NCBI GenBank assembly: GCA_025456425.1
Contig: JALOKP010000002.1
Span: 1-64,000, forward strand
DNA from: Acidobacteriota bacterium
GTDB lineage: Bacteria > Acidobacteriota > Polarisedimenticolia > J045
Reading direction: 5' to 3'
DNA length: 64,000 nt
Part shown: positions 18,082 through 27,475 of the stretch, piece after piece
Position numbering within the stretch: position 1 is the first letter of the stretch
Layout of the letters: each line of letters begins with the position of its first letter
The notes under the pieces: generated by a model
Seen by the model: the letters and a program-made list of their open reading frames with translations, nothing else
What the model was told of the DNA's origin: nothing
Databases searched by the model: none
Program-made: the position numbers and the translations under genes

Positions 18082-19923
18082 TCAGCGCCGCAGGGGCCAG
18101 CCACGCACGACGGCGTGGGTCGCTTCCAGGCGCGCCAGGATGTCGGCCCACTGCGCGCGCTCGCCGGCCCGCTCGTGCGCGTGACGGGCCGCCAGGAGGT
18201 GCTCGCGGGCCCGCTCGTACTGACGCGCGTCGCCGTCGGCGAGCAGCCGGCCGGCCAGGTGGAGGTGGAGCCGGGCCGCGGTGCGCGGGCTCTCCTCGTC
18301 GGCCCGCGTCGCCGCCCGGGCCAGCACTTCGTGCGCCGCGGCCAGCACGAAGCCGGGCGACCCCTCGAGCCGGTGCGCCAGCCGTTCGACCTCGTCGGCG
18401 GCCAGGCAGACCTCGACGAAGGCCGAGGCGTCGAGTCCGGCCTCGGCGTGGTCGATCGCGCGGCGGCGCCACTCGTGCCGCTCGTGCTCGTCGACGACCT
18501 GCAGCAGGCGCCGGAAGTGGGCCTCGCCCGGCTCGGCGAGGAACCCCTCCCAGGCCGCCTCGATCGCCTCGCGCCGCCGGTCGAGCCGCGCCAGCAGCGC
18601 GATCCGCAGGTCCTCGAGCTCGGCCCGTGCGCTGCCGGTCGCGCGGCGGCGGCCGCGGTCGACCCACCTCAGCGCCTCGGCCAGCCGCCCCTCGTGGGAC
18701 AGGCGCGCAGCCGCGGCCACGATCTCCGGGCCGTGCGCTCCCTCGGCGTCGCAGTGCTCGAGGAACGCGTCGAGGTCGCTCCGCGCTTCGGCCACCTCGC
18801 GCAGTGCGGCGCGCACGCGCTGCGCGACCGGGTCTGCGCCGGCCTCGTCCCCTTCGCCAAAGATCGAGCCCGAGCGCGTCGCCAGCCGCGTTTCGAGCAC
18901 GGGCCGCAGCAGCCCCTGCAGCGTCTCGAGGCCGATCGGGCCGAGCGTCTCGCGCGCTTCGAGCACCAGCCCGCCGAGCGCGCGGCCGCCGTCCTCCATC
19001 AGCCAGCCGAACAGCTCGCGCGCGAGCTGCGGGCGGTCGCGCCCCGGCAGGTCGCTCCAGCGCCGGGCCCATTCGAACAGGATGTCGCGCGCCGCGTGGG
19101 CCAGCGCGCCGTCGCGGTCGTCCGCCTCGTCGACCCGCTTCCAGGTCAGCCACGCCGTCTCGAGCAGCAGCTCGAGCGCCAGCTCGGGCTGGCCGCCGAC
19201 GACGAGGCGGCCGACCGAGGCCGCGATCTCGCGCATGTCGGCCGCCACCCGGGGCGATTCCCAGCGCGTGAGCGGGCGGCCCGGGCGCAGCGCCGCGCGC
19301 GCGGCCTGGCGGAACAGCCGCAAGTCGAGGTGGGCGGGGTCGCCCGCGCGGGCCGCAATGCGGCCCTCGAGCGCCGGATCGTCGGCCGCGAGCTCGGCCA
19401 GGACCTCGCACAGCTCGGCCTTCGGCAGGCCCAGCAGGCGATCGCGCAGCTGGCGCCGCCGCTCGGTGCGCGCGGCGCGGTCCGCGGGCGCCGGTTCGGC
19501 CGGCGCGGCGCGGCGCGGCGCCCCCTCCGGCGGCGGCGCTTCGGTCGGCGCCGAGCCCGCGGGGGGGCCCTCGGGGGCGGCCGCTTCCCTCCGCCCCACC
19601 CCGTCGAGCTTCTCGGCGGCCGCCGGGTCCCCGATCAGCGACAGCAGCACCGCCCCGACGTGCCAGCAGGTCCCGCGGCGGTAGGGGCACGAGCACTCGG
19701 GCTCGAGCTCGCCGTCGTGCAGCCGGATCACGCAGTGATACGGCACGTCCTTCGATCCCGCGACGTGGGCCCGGATCGCCCCCCCGTCGACCCAGACCTC
19801 CTCGATCCGGCCGTCCTGGACGTAATCCGTGGCGCGGCGGGCGATGTGGTCCCGGCCCAGCAACGCGGTCACGTCGGCCGCGGTCATCTGCTGGATGTGG
19901 CGGAGCACGGGGTGGGAGGTCAC
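18082..19923 (-). CDS. SWIM zinc-finger protein with a helical repeat C-terminus
   Basis: 613 residues. The SWIM motif ECSCPYRRGTCWHVGAVLL (C-x-C-x6-C-x-H) lies at about residues 62-80 after an N-terminal DYVQDGRIEEVWVDGG region. An Ala/Pro/Glu-rich linker leads into a long helical, TPR-like domain (LEHCDAEGAHGPEIVAAAARLSHEGRLAEALRWV and similar). SWIM domains bind zinc and are linked to DNA or protein binding. GGAG seven bases before the GTG supports this start. No partner such as an SNF2 helicase is adjacent; the divergent neighbour is the TPR-kinase gene (101-base gap). Confidence 0.8.
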   Translation of the reverse strand: MTSHPVLRHIQQMTAADVTALLGRDHIARRATDYVQDGRIEEVWVDGGAIRAHVAGSKDVPYHCVIRLHDGELEPECSCPYRRGTCWHVGAVLLSLIGDPAAAEKLDGVGRREAAAPEGPPAGSAPTEAPPPEGAPRRAAPAEPAPADRAARTERRRQLRDRLLGLPKAELCEVLAELAADDPALEGRIAARAGDPAHLDLRLFRQAARAALRPGRPLTRWESPRVAADMREIAASVGRLVVGGQPELALELLLETAWLTWKRVDEADDRDGALAHAARDILFEWARRWSDLPGRDRPQLARELFGWLMEDGGRALGGLVLEARETLGPIGLETLQGLLRPVLETRLATRSGSIFGEGDEAGADPVAQRVRAALREVAEARSDLDAFLEHCDAEGAHGPEIVAAAARLSHEGRLAEALRWVDRGRRRATGSARAELEDLRIALLARLDRRREAIEAAWEGFLAEPGEAHFRRLLQVVDEHERHEWRRRAIDHAEAGLDASAFVEVCLAADEVERLAHRLEGSPGFVLAAAHEVLARAATRADEESPRTAARLHLHLAGRLLADGDARQYERAREHLLAARHAHERAGERAQWADILARLEATHAVVRGWPLRR

Positions 19924-20024
19924 GGGGGGTCTCCGGCGGGCCCGGCGGCAATACCTCGGGGCCGTCCGGCCCGGGGCAAGCCTCCTGCAGGGCTAGAACC
20001 TATCTTCCCACGGGGTTGTTGACG

Positions 20025-22962
20025 ATGGCTCGAGCGCCGTCCGGGAAGGCCCAGTGGGCCGCGCTCCGCGGGGACTACGCCGCCGCGGGGGAGCTCTTCC
20101 GCCTGTCCGGCCGGCTCGACCGGGCGCTCGAGATGTACCAGCGCGCCCGCCAGCACCGCCCCGCGGCGGAAGTCGCCGCCGAACTCGGCGAGCACGCCGT
20201 CGCCTCGCGCGAGTACGAGCTCTCCGGACTGTTCCTGGACGCCGCCGAGTCGGCGCTGCGCGCCGGCGACCGCGAGCGTGCGGCGCGGATGTTCGTCGAG
20301 GCCGGCCAGGCCCGGCGCGCCGCGGAGATCCTCGAGGCGGGGGGGCGCCTGGCCGACGCGGCCGCGCTGTACGACCACGGCGGCGACCCGTTGCGCGCGA
20401 CCCAGCTCTACCTCGATGCGCGCCTGCCGGAGAAGGCGGAGCGGACGCTCGAGGCGGTCCTGCGCTCGGGCACCGGCTTCCAGGAGTCGCGCGAGGTCCC
20501 GGCGCTCGCCGCCCGCTGCGGCCAGCAGCTGCTGGCCAGCGGGCTGCCCGAGCGCGCCGCGCTCTGGTACGAGCGCGCCGGCCGGCCGGCCGACGCCGCG
20601 CGGGCCTGGTCGCGCGCTGGCCGCCCCGCGGCGGCGATCGAGTCGCTGCTCGCGGCGGGCGCGGTCGACCGCGCGGTCGAACTCGCCGAGAGCACCTCCC
20701 CGGGCGAGGTCGACTCGCGGCTGCTGGCCGACGCCTTCCGCGCCGCCGGCCGCTGGGCCGAGGCCGCCTCGCTGTTTCTCGAGGCCGGCCAGCCCGGCTC
20801 CGCGGCCGAGTGCCTCGAGCGCCTGGGCTGCCTGGTCGAGGCCGCATCGGCGCACGAGGCCGCGGGGGACTTCATGGCCGCCGCCGCGGTGCAGGAGCGG
20901 ACCGGCGACACCGAGGCCGCCGCCGACCTCTACCGGCGCCACGGCGCGCTGCACGACGCCGCGCGCTGCTATCGCACCTGCGGCCAACTGGCCGAGGCCG
21001 CGACGCTGTACGAGGAGGCGCGCGACCGGCTGTCGGCGGCCGAGGTGCTCGAGGATCTCGGCGACGCCGACCGCGCGATCCAGCTGCTGCAGTCGATCCC
21101 GGCCGACGACGACCGAGCGGTCGCGGCCTCGCTTCAGCTCGCCCGACTGCTCGAGAAGAAGGGAATGGACCCGCTGGCGGTCGACCACTACCGCCGCGCG
21201 CTGGCAGCGCAGCTCCCGCCGCGGCAGGCCGCCGACACCTGGTACCTGATGGCTGCCAACCTGGAGCGAAACGGCCGCTTCCGCGAGGCGACGCAGGCGC
21301 TGCGCCGCGTGCTGGCGCTCGACATCCACTATCGTGACGCCGCCGCGCGGCTGGCCGCGCTCGAGACCAAGGTCGGCCAGTCGGCTGGACCGCGCACCCC
21401 CCTCAGCGACCGCTACCGGATCGACGGCGAGCTGCCGCACCTCGGCCCCGGGCGCACGCTCGTGGCCTGGGACTCGGTGATGGCCCGCGCCGGAGACCGT
21501 CCCCGAGGGGCCCGCCACCGAGCGGGTGCTGGGCGACGTGCGCCGCACGGCGCGGCTGCACCACCCGGTCATCGCCGCGATTCACGAAGCGGGCTGCGAC
21601 GATCAGGGGGTCTACGTCGTCGAGGAGCACGTCGCGGGCCAGCCGCTCAAGCACCTGCTGCAGCACGAGGGGCCGCTCGACGTGCCGCGCGCGGTCCACC
21701 TGCTCACGCAGCTGGCCGAGGCGCTCGACTACGCGCACGGGCTGGGCCTGCTGGCCCGCACGATCCGCCCGGACACCGTCTTCGTCACGCCGGCCGGCGA
21801 CGCGCGGATCGTCGACTTCGGACTCGCGCTTCGGGCCTCCGAGGGCCAGTCCCCCTCGGCCGCCTACCGCCCGCCCGAGGCCGGCCGCGCCGAGCGGATG
21901 GACCCGTCGTCCGATCTCTTCCTGCTCGGCGTGCTGACCTGGGAGATGCTGTTCGGCAGCCCTCCGCCGGTCCCGGCGCCCGGCCAGCTCGACCCGCCCG
22001 AGATCCCTCACCTGCCCGAGCGGCCGCTCCCCGAGGTGCTGCGCCGCGTCCTGTCCGAGTGCCTCACGCCCGACCGCGCGCACCGGATGGGCTCGGCCCA
22101 GAAGCTGCTCGAGGAGCTGCACGGCACCAACCTGCTGCCGGGTGCGCTGCTGGCCAACCGCTACGAGATCCGGCGCGAGCTGGGACGCGGCGGGATGGGA
22201 ACCGTCTTCGCGGCGCGCGACCTGGTGCTCGACGAGCCGGTCGCGCTCAAGGTGCTGGCCGGCCCGCTCGACGAGAGCACCGAGCGGCGCTTCGTGCAGG
22301 AGATCCGGCTGGCCCGCCAGATCAACCACCCGAACATCGTCCGGGTCCACACGCTCGAGCGCTGGCGCGAACTGCGCTTCATCGTGATGGAGTACATCGA
22401 CGGCGTCGATCTGCGGCGCTGGACCGCCGGTAAGCAGCCGATCCCGCTGGGGAAGGCGCTCGAGGTCCTGGCCGGGGTCGCGGCCGGGCTGTCGGCCGCG
22501 CACCGGCTGGGGATCGTGCACCGCGACGTCAAGCCGGAGAACGTGCTGATCGACCCCGACGCGCGGCCGCGGCTGGTCGACTTCGGGATCGCGCGCCAGG
22601 GGGACGTCCACCTGACCCGCGAAGGGCTGGTCATGGGCTCGCCGGCCTACATGGCCCCCGAGCAGATCCGGGGCGAGGCGGCCGACACCCGGGCCGACCT
22701 CTACGCGTTGGGCGTGCTGGCCTACTTCCTGATCGCCGGCCGCGAGCCGTTCGCCTCGGAGAACGTCGCCGAGGTGCTGCGCGACCAGCTCGAGACGCCG
22801 CCCCCGCCGCTCCACGCCCTGCGGCCCGGGGTGCCAGCGCCGATCGAAGAGCTGGTCGCCCGGCTGCTGGCCAAGGACCCCAACCGCCGCCCCTCGTCGA
22901 TCTTCGCCTTCCTCGAGGAGCTGGCCGCGGTCCGGTCCGGAATGACGGTCGTCATGGCGTAG
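20025..22962 (+). CDS. TPR protein with pseudokinase and Ser/Thr kinase domains, frameshifted
   Basis: The N-terminal 460 or so residues are helical repeats rich in A-x-x-Y/L-x-x-AG patterns (about 14 units). A first kinase-like domain follows with ARTIRPDTVFVTPAGDARIVDFGLAL: the HRD aspartate is replaced, so it looks inactive. The second kinase domain is canonical: ELGRGGMGTVFAARD, VALKVL, GIVHRDVKPENVLID, VDFGIA, GSPAYMAPEQ. The frame shifts at about 21481-21500, where the first domain should hold its VALKVL strand; that strand seems deleted, and the span (2938 bases) is one more than a multiple of three. No transmembrane helix is evident. Substrates unknown. The lesion resembles those in hemC and hemD. 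Confidence 0.85.
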
Positions 22963-22995
22963 TAGACTGGCCTCCCTTCCCGGGAGGTGTCCCCC

Positions 22996-24372
22996 TTGAA
23001 GACGATCATCGAACCGTTCCGGATCAAGTGCGTCGAGCCGATCGGCATGAGCACCCCGGCCGAGCGCGAGGCGGCCCTGGTCCGCGCCTCCCACAACCTC
23101 TTCCGGCTGCGGGCCGCGGAGATCACGATCGACCTCCTGACCGACTCCGGCACCGGCTCGATGAGCTCGACCCAGTGGGCGGCGATGATGCTGGGCGACG
23201 AGTCCTACTCGGGGGCGCGCTCGTGGGAGCGGTTCGAGGCCGCGGTGAAGGACATCTTCGGCTTCGCCGAGGTGATCCCGACGCACCAGGGACGGGCCGC
23301 CGAACGGATCCTCTTCTCGACGGTGCTGAAGCCGGGGGATGTCGTCCCCTCGAACACCCACTTCGACACGACCCGCGCCAACATCGAGGCCACGGGGGCG
23401 AAGGCGGTCGACCTGCTGATCGCAGAGGGTCTGCAGCCGGGGCTGGTCCACCCCTTCAAGGGGAACATGGACGTGGCGCGGCTCGAGGCGCTGATCGCCG
23501 AGACCGGGCGAGAGCGGATCCCGCTCGTCATGCTGACGATCACCAACAACTCGGGCGGCGGGCAGCCGGTCGCGCTGGCCAACGTGCGCGCCGTCTCGGC
23601 GGCCTGCCGCCGGCACGGCATCCCGTTCTACATCGACGCCTGCCGCTTCGCCGAGAACGCCTGGTTCATCAGGGAGCGCGAGGAGGGGCAAGCCGGGCGC
23701 CCGCCGCTCGAGATCGCGCGCGAGGTCTTCGCACTGGCCGACGGCTGCACGATGTCGGCCAAGAAGGATGGGATCGCCAACATCGGCGGCTTCCTGTGCA
23801 CGAACGACCCGGACCTCGCGCGCCGGCTGCGCGACCTGCTGATCCTGACCGAGGGGTTTCCGACCTACGGCGGCCTGGCCGGGCGCGACCTGGACGCGAT
23901 CGCGGTCGGGCTGTACGAGGCGCTGGAGGAGGACTACCTGCGTTACCGGATCGTCTCGACGAAGTACGTTGCCGACCACATCGACGCGCTGGGGGTGCCG
24001 ATCGTCCGGCCGGCGGGCGGGCACGCCGTCTTCATCGACGCGCGGGCGATGCTGCCGCACATCCCGCCGCTGGCGTACCCGGGTCAGGCGCTGGCCTGCG
24101 AGATGTACCGCGTGGGCGGGATCCGCAGCTGCGAGATCGGCTCGGTGATGTTCGCCTCGAAGGATCCGGCGACCGGTGCCGAACTCCCGGCGCCGATGGA
24201 ACTGGTGCGGCTGGCGATCCCGCGCCGGGTCTACACCCAGTCGCACATGGACTACGTGGTCGAGGCGATCGGCGAGGTGAACGCGCGGAAGGACCGCCTG
24301 CGCGGCGTGCGGATCGTCGAACAGGCGCCGTTCCTGCGCCACTTCACCGCGCGGTTCGAGCCGCTGGCGTAG
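22996..24372 (+). CDS. tnaA: Tryptophanase (tryptophan indole-lyase)
   Basis: PLP beta-eliminating lyase that splits L-tryptophan to indole, pyruvate and ammonia. 458 residues. Family landmarks: [42 protein letters not shown], the PLP lysine in [21 protein letters not shown] and [11 protein letters not shown]. Tyrosine phenol-lyase is the close relative; the region RSCEIGSVM matches the VEIGS form of tryptophanases rather than the MERG arginine form needed for phenol release, so tryptophanase is preferred. TTG start seven bases after GGGAGGTG; a GTG at 22987 sits too close to that site. Starts 33 bases after the kinase gene. Confidence 0.88.
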   Translation: MKTIIEPFRIKCVEPIGMSTPAEREAALVRASHNLFRLRAAEITIDLLTDSGTGSMSSTQWAAMMLGDESYSGARSWERFEAAVKDIFGFAEVIPTHQGRAAERILFSTVLKPGDVVPSNTHFDTTRANIEATGAKAVDLLIAEGLQPGLVHPFKGNMDVARLEALIAETGRERIPLVMLTITNNSGGGQPVALANVRAVSAACRRHGIPFYIDACRFAENAWFIREREEGQAGRPPLEIAREVFALADGCTMSAKKDGIANIGGFLCTNDPDLARRLRDLLILTEGFPTYGGLAGRDLDAIAVGLYEALEEDYLRYRIVSTKYVADHIDALGVPIVRPAGGHAVFIDARAMLPHIPPLAYPGQALACEMYRVGGIRSCEIGSVMFASKDPATGAELPAPMELVRLAIPRRVYTQSHMDYVVEAIGEVNARKDRLRGVRIVEQAPFLRHFTARFEPLA

Positions 24373-24498
24373 GGTTCCCGAGCCGGGACGCCGCGGCGCA
24401 ACAGCGGCGGCGCGCCCGCTCCGCGGCCTTGCGCGGCCGGGCGGGTGCGCGCGCCCGGCACGGCCTGCCGGCCCTGTCGATCGCATCCCTGCGCGCCC

Positions 24499-24518
24499 AT
24501 CCTCCCGCGCGGGAGGAT
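24499..24518. promoter_or_regulatory. 20-bp perfect palindrome overlapping the XRE gene ribosome site
   Basis: CCTCCCGC/GCGGGAGG flanked by AT on both sides. The right arm contains the GGGAGG Shine-Dalgarno, six bases before the ATG at 24525. It could be an autoregulatory operator for the encoded XRE protein or an RNA hairpin hiding the ribosome site. Confidence 0.6.
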
Positions 24519-24524
24519 CGAGGC

Positions 24525-25679
24525 ATGGCGCGACGGACCGACGACCTGCGGCAGGCGGTGGGGGCGGCGCTGCGGCGCCTGCGCAACCAGGGGCAGTTCT
24601 CGCTCGACGACGTGCAGCGCGGCACCGCCGAGCACGGGGTGCGCATCACCCGCTCGCACCTTTCGCGCGTGGAGACCGGCCAGGCCGAACTGTCCCTGCC
24701 CCGTTACCTCGCGCTGGTCCGCGTGCTGGGCGAGCCGCCGGGAGAGATCACGGAGTCGCTGGCGGCGCTGGTCGACGGCTCCGTCGAGCCGGGCACCCCG
24801 GGCGTCGATCCGATCGCGCTGGGGCTGCAGACCGCCGATCCGGCGCGTGCCGCGGCGCTGCTGCGCGGCGCGGCCGCGCGCGGGGCCGAGGCCCTGGGTG
24901 GCGCGGCGCTGGCCCGGTGGGCCGACGCCGAGGCCGCGCTCGGGCGCTGGACCGCCTGCGAGCGCGCGCTGTCGATCGCGCTCGGGCCCGCCGCGCCCGG
25001 GGCCGCGCGCGGCCTGCTGGGGCTGGCGGCCGCCCACCTCGGCGCCGGGCGGCCGGGCCTGGCGTTCGCGCTCGCCCAGACCGCGCGCGACGGGTCGCGC
25101 GCGGCGCTCGCGCTCGCGGCGGCGGCGCTGCTCGAGGCGGGCCGCGCCGGGGACGCGACGGTCGCGCTCGAAGGGGACGAGCGGGCGCACCGCGACGGGC
25201 TGTGCCTGCTGCTGCTGGGGGAGGCGCGGCGCCGCGAGGCGCGTCTGCGCCCTGCGCTCGAGGCGCTGCGGGCCGCCCTGGGGTGCGCCCCGGGCGAGCT
25301 CGCCCGGGCCGAGGTCCGGACCGCGGAGGCGCGGGTGCTGGCCGACCTGCGCAGGACCGGGCCCGGACTGCGGGCGGCCCACGAGGCCCGCGCGCTGGCG
25401 CGAAGGATCGCGCGGCCCGAACTGCTGGCGCGCACCCACCTCGAGGCCGCGCGCCTCCACCGGCTGGCGGGGGAGGCGGACGAGATGCGTGCCGCGCTGC
25501 GCGCGGCGCGGGTGCTGTTCGGCCGGATGGGGGCGGACCGCCGCGCACCCCGCGCCCTGCCACTGCAGGCGCTGTGGGGCGCCGCGCGGGAATCGGACGG
25601 GCCGCTGGCCGCGACGGCCCCGGCCGCTCGTTCCGAGGAGGCGGCCCCGCCGGGGCCGCCGCTCAGGAGGCTCAGCTGA
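24525..25679 (+). CDS. XRE-family regulator with a TPR-like C-terminal domain
   Basis: 384 residues. The N-terminal 80 residues form a lambda-repressor-like helix-turn-helix (LRQAVGAALRRLRNQGQFSLDDVQRG, ITRSHLSRVETGQAELSLPRYLALVRVLGE). The remainder is a helical repeat region (ALARWADAEAALGRWTACERALSIAL and onwards), the layout of cytosolic peptide- or ligand-sensing XRE-TPR regulators. GGGAGG within a 20-bp palindrome precedes the start, suggesting self-control. The 3' end overlaps the convergent FmdB-like gene by 8 bases. Target genes are unknown; tnaA, 152 bases upstream in the same direction, is one candidate. Confidence 0.75.
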   Translation: MARRTDDLRQAVGAALRRLRNQGQFSLDDVQRGTAEHGVRITRSHLSRVETGQAELSLPRYLALVRVLGEPPGEITESLAALVDGSVEPGTPGVDPIALGLQTADPARAAALLRGAAARGAEALGGAALARWADAEAALGRWTACERALSIALGPAAPGAARGLLGLAAAHLGAGRPGLAFALAQTARDGSRAALALAAAALLEAGRAGDATVALEGDERAHRDGLCLLLLGEARRREARLRPALEALRAALGCAPGELARAEVRTAEARVLADLRRTGPGLRAAHEARALARRIARPELLARTHLEAARLHRLAGEADEMRAALRAARVLFGRMGADRRAPRALPLQALWGAARESDGPLAATAPAARSEEAAPPGPPLRRLS

Positions 25680-25884
25680 AGCCGCTCCCGCACCCGCCCG
25701 AAGCGCCGCAGGGGGCGGCCGGGAGGGCGGAGCTGCCGGACACGGTGGCGAAGGTCGAGAACTGCTTCGTCAGCCGGGCCGCGCCGCAGCGGCGGCAGGC
25801 CAGCCCGTCCGGCCCGTCTCCCAGCCGGAGCAGGAACTCCTGGACCTGGCCGCAGGCCTCGCAGCGGAACTCGTAGAGCGGCAT
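25672..25884 (-). CDS. FmdB-family zinc-ribbon protein
   Basis: 70 residues: MPLYEFRCEACGQVQEFLLRL opens the domain, and two CxxC pairs (CEAC, CRRC) form a zinc ribbon. The tail is Ser/Gly/Cys-rich and ends GGCGSGFS, common in FmdB regulatory-type proteins. Function of the family is poorly defined. It lies 19 bases downstream of the HAD gene on the same strand. Confidence 0.88.
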   Translation of the reverse strand: MPLYEFRCEACGQVQEFLLRLGDGPDGLACRRCGAARLTKQFSTFATVSGSSALPAAPCGASGGCGSGFS

Positions 25885-25903
25885 CGCCTTCCTCCCTCTG
25901 CGC

Positions 25904-26536
25904 TCAGATCTCCAGACCGAGCAGCGGCAGCAGGTCTTCCAACCGGTCGACGCGGTCGTCGCCAGGGATGCGGTATCCGACCGAGCGGATACGCGCCGCG
26001 CGCGCGGCGGCCACGTCGAGCTCCGTGTCCCCGACCAGCACCGCCCCGCCGGGCTCGCCCCCCAGACGCTCCAGCGCCAGCCGGACCAGCGCCGGGTCGG
26101 GCTTCCCGCGCGGCACCTCGTCGCCTCCCGCGATCGTCCCGATCGACCCGACAAGGCCGAGTTGCTGCAGCACCCGCCGCGCCAGGGCGACCGGCGAGTT
26201 CGTCACCACGGCCACGGGCAGGCCGGCGGCAACGATCGATCGCACGACGCGGACGGCCCCTTCGATCGGCTGGACGAGCCGAATGTGCTCGAGAAACCCG
26301 GCGTCGTACTCGCGGGCCAGGCGTTCGACCGACTCGCCCGGGAAGAAGGTCCGGACGTCGGCGGCAATCCCCTGGCCCCACGAGGCCCGGACCGGAGCCG
26401 GCCCGAGCGGCGGCAGTCCGCGGCGGACCCGGCAGTCGTCGAGCACGGCGACCCAGGCCTCGAAGCTGTCGGCGAGGACGCCGTCGAGGTCGAAGAGGAC
26501 GGCGCGCGGGGGCGGGCGCTCCGAAGGTCTGCTCAC
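25904..26536 (-). CDS. HAD-superfamily phosphatase, phosphoglycolate-phosphatase-like
   Basis: 210 residues. Motif I is VLFDLDGVLADS (nucleophile and acid Asp), motif II VVTNSP, motif III GKPDP and motif IV VLVGDTELDV, with a four-helix cap between motifs I and II. Substrates of this group include 2-phosphoglycolate and small sugar phosphates; specificity cannot be read from sequence. GTG at 26536 gives the normal family length; longer versions upstream have an atypical Arg/Pro-rich N-terminus. Ribosome site weak. Divergent from the sigma-54-controlled REC-PilZ gene. Confidence 0.85.
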   Translation of the reverse strand: MSRPSERPPPRAVLFDLDGVLADSFEAWVAVLDDCRVRRGLPPLGPAPVRASWGQGIAADVRTFFPGESVERLAREYDAGFLEHIRLVQPIEGAVRVVRSIVAAGLPVAVVTNSPVALARRVLQQLGLVGSIGTIAGGDEVPRGKPDPALVRLALERLGGEPGGAVLVGDTELDVAAARAARIRSVGYRIPGDDRVDRLEDLLPLLGLEI

Positions 26537-26730
26537 AGATAGGGGTCTCTCGGACGGCCGCGCCGCAGCGTCATTCTGCCGCGAACCGGGGCGCTTGGCA
26601 TAATCACCGGGACGTTTCGGTCGTTTCACCGGAGAGCCCGCGCCTTTGCGCGTCCCGTTCGCGCGACGGTTCTCAGGCAAGCCATTGATTGGCAAAGCGT
26701 TAAGCGAAGACTCAAGATCGTTTTCCGCGC

Positions 26731-26744
26731 GGCACGAAAATTGC
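26731..26744 (+). promoter_or_regulatory. Sigma-54 promoter upstream of the REC-PilZ gene
   Basis: GGCACGAAAATTGC: GG and GC separated by exactly 10 bases, followed by T, matching the -24/-12 consensus (TGGCACG-N4-TTGCW) at nearly every position. Predicted +1 is at about 26756, only 2 bases before the ATG. An NtrC-type activator is encoded at 28594-30003. Confidence 0.8.
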
Positions 26745-26757
26745 TTGTCAGTTGGCC

Positions 26758-27441
26758 ATGGGGGACCTCAGCCTAATCGTCGTCGACGACGATGACCTCG
26801 TTGCCTGGGCCCTGCAGAAGGCGGCCGCGCCGACCTGCGCAGCGGTCTGCCGTGCGGGCACCGGCTCCGCCGCGCTCGCGCGCGTCCGGAGCGAGAGCTA
26901 CGACCTGGCCTTCGTGGACATCCACCTGCCGGACGGGAATGGCCTCGACCTGCTGCTCCAGATTCGCGACCTCTCCCCCGCGACCAAGGTCGTGGTCATC
27001 AGTTCGGACGCCACGCCGGCCAATCGCGAGTGTGCGTTCGCCCGCGGGGCCTGGCAGTTCATCGAGAAGCCGTTCGACCTGGCCGAGATCGCACAGGTCC
27101 TGGGCGACTGCACCGGCCCGGTCGACGAACGACGGGCCGGCAGGCGGGTCCTGTGCCGGCTTCCGGTCCGGATCGACGTCGTCGTCCCCCAGGACGAGCA
27201 ATCCGTCACCCCGGCCTGCTCGTTCGAGGCTGTGGCGACGGACCTGAACGAGGGCGGCCTCAGGATCCACACCGCCTTCGAGCTGCAGCCCGGCCAGCGG
27301 CTCCGGCTGCACCCCGCCAAGTGCGACGACCCGACGGCCGAGGCGCTGCGGACGGCGCGCGAGGCCCAGGTGGTCTGGGTGGCCCCCGGCAGCCACTACC
27401 GGCTCGCCGGGCTGGCCTACACGACGGACAGCACCCCCTGA
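26758..27441 (+). CDS. Response-regulator receiver fused to a PilZ domain
   Basis: 227 residues. Receiver domain 1-115: acidic pocket VVDDDD, phospho-acceptor Asp in LAFVDIHLPDGNGL, and the conserved lysine in FIEKPFD. A PilZ-like domain follows: RRAGRR supplies an RxxxR motif and DLNEGG stands where the D/N-x-S-x-x-G motif is expected (Ser replaced by Asn), so c-di-GMP binding is likely but not certain. Soluble and cytoplasmic. No Shine-Dalgarno is visible and the predicted transcript is nearly leaderless. Convergent with the second OmcS-like cytochrome gene. Confidence 0.87.
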   Translation: MGDLSLIVVDDDDLVAWALQKAAAPTCAAVCRAGTGSAALARVRSESYDLAFVDIHLPDGNGLDLLLQIRDLSPATKVVVISSDATPANRECAFARGAWQFIEKPFDLAEIAQVLGDCTGPVDERRAGRRVLCRLPVRIDVVVPQDEQSVTPACSFEAVATDLNEGGLRIHTAFELQPGQRLRLHPAKCDDPTAEALRTAREAQVVWVAPGSHYRLAGLAYTTDSTP

Positions 27442-27451
27442 TCCGGCCCTT

Positions 27452-27475
27452 CGCCGCGCGCCGCCCCGCGCGGCG
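27452..27475. terminator. Bidirectional hairpin between convergent genes
   Basis: Nine-base perfect stem CGCCGCGCG/CGCGCGGCG with a 6-base loop, filling the 34-base gap between the REC-PilZ stop and the cytochrome stop. Likely terminates both transcripts; it lacks U-runs. Confidence 0.65.

Noticed and set aside
22996..24372. Annotation as tyrosine phenol-lyase
   Set aside because: The arginine of the MERG motif that reads the phenol hydroxyl is not present; the site reads CEIGS as in tryptophanases.
26536..26695. N-terminal extension of the HAD phosphatase to 26695
   Set aside because: The extra residues are Arg/Pro/Ser-rich, unlike any HAD N-terminus, and overlap the divergent promoter region.
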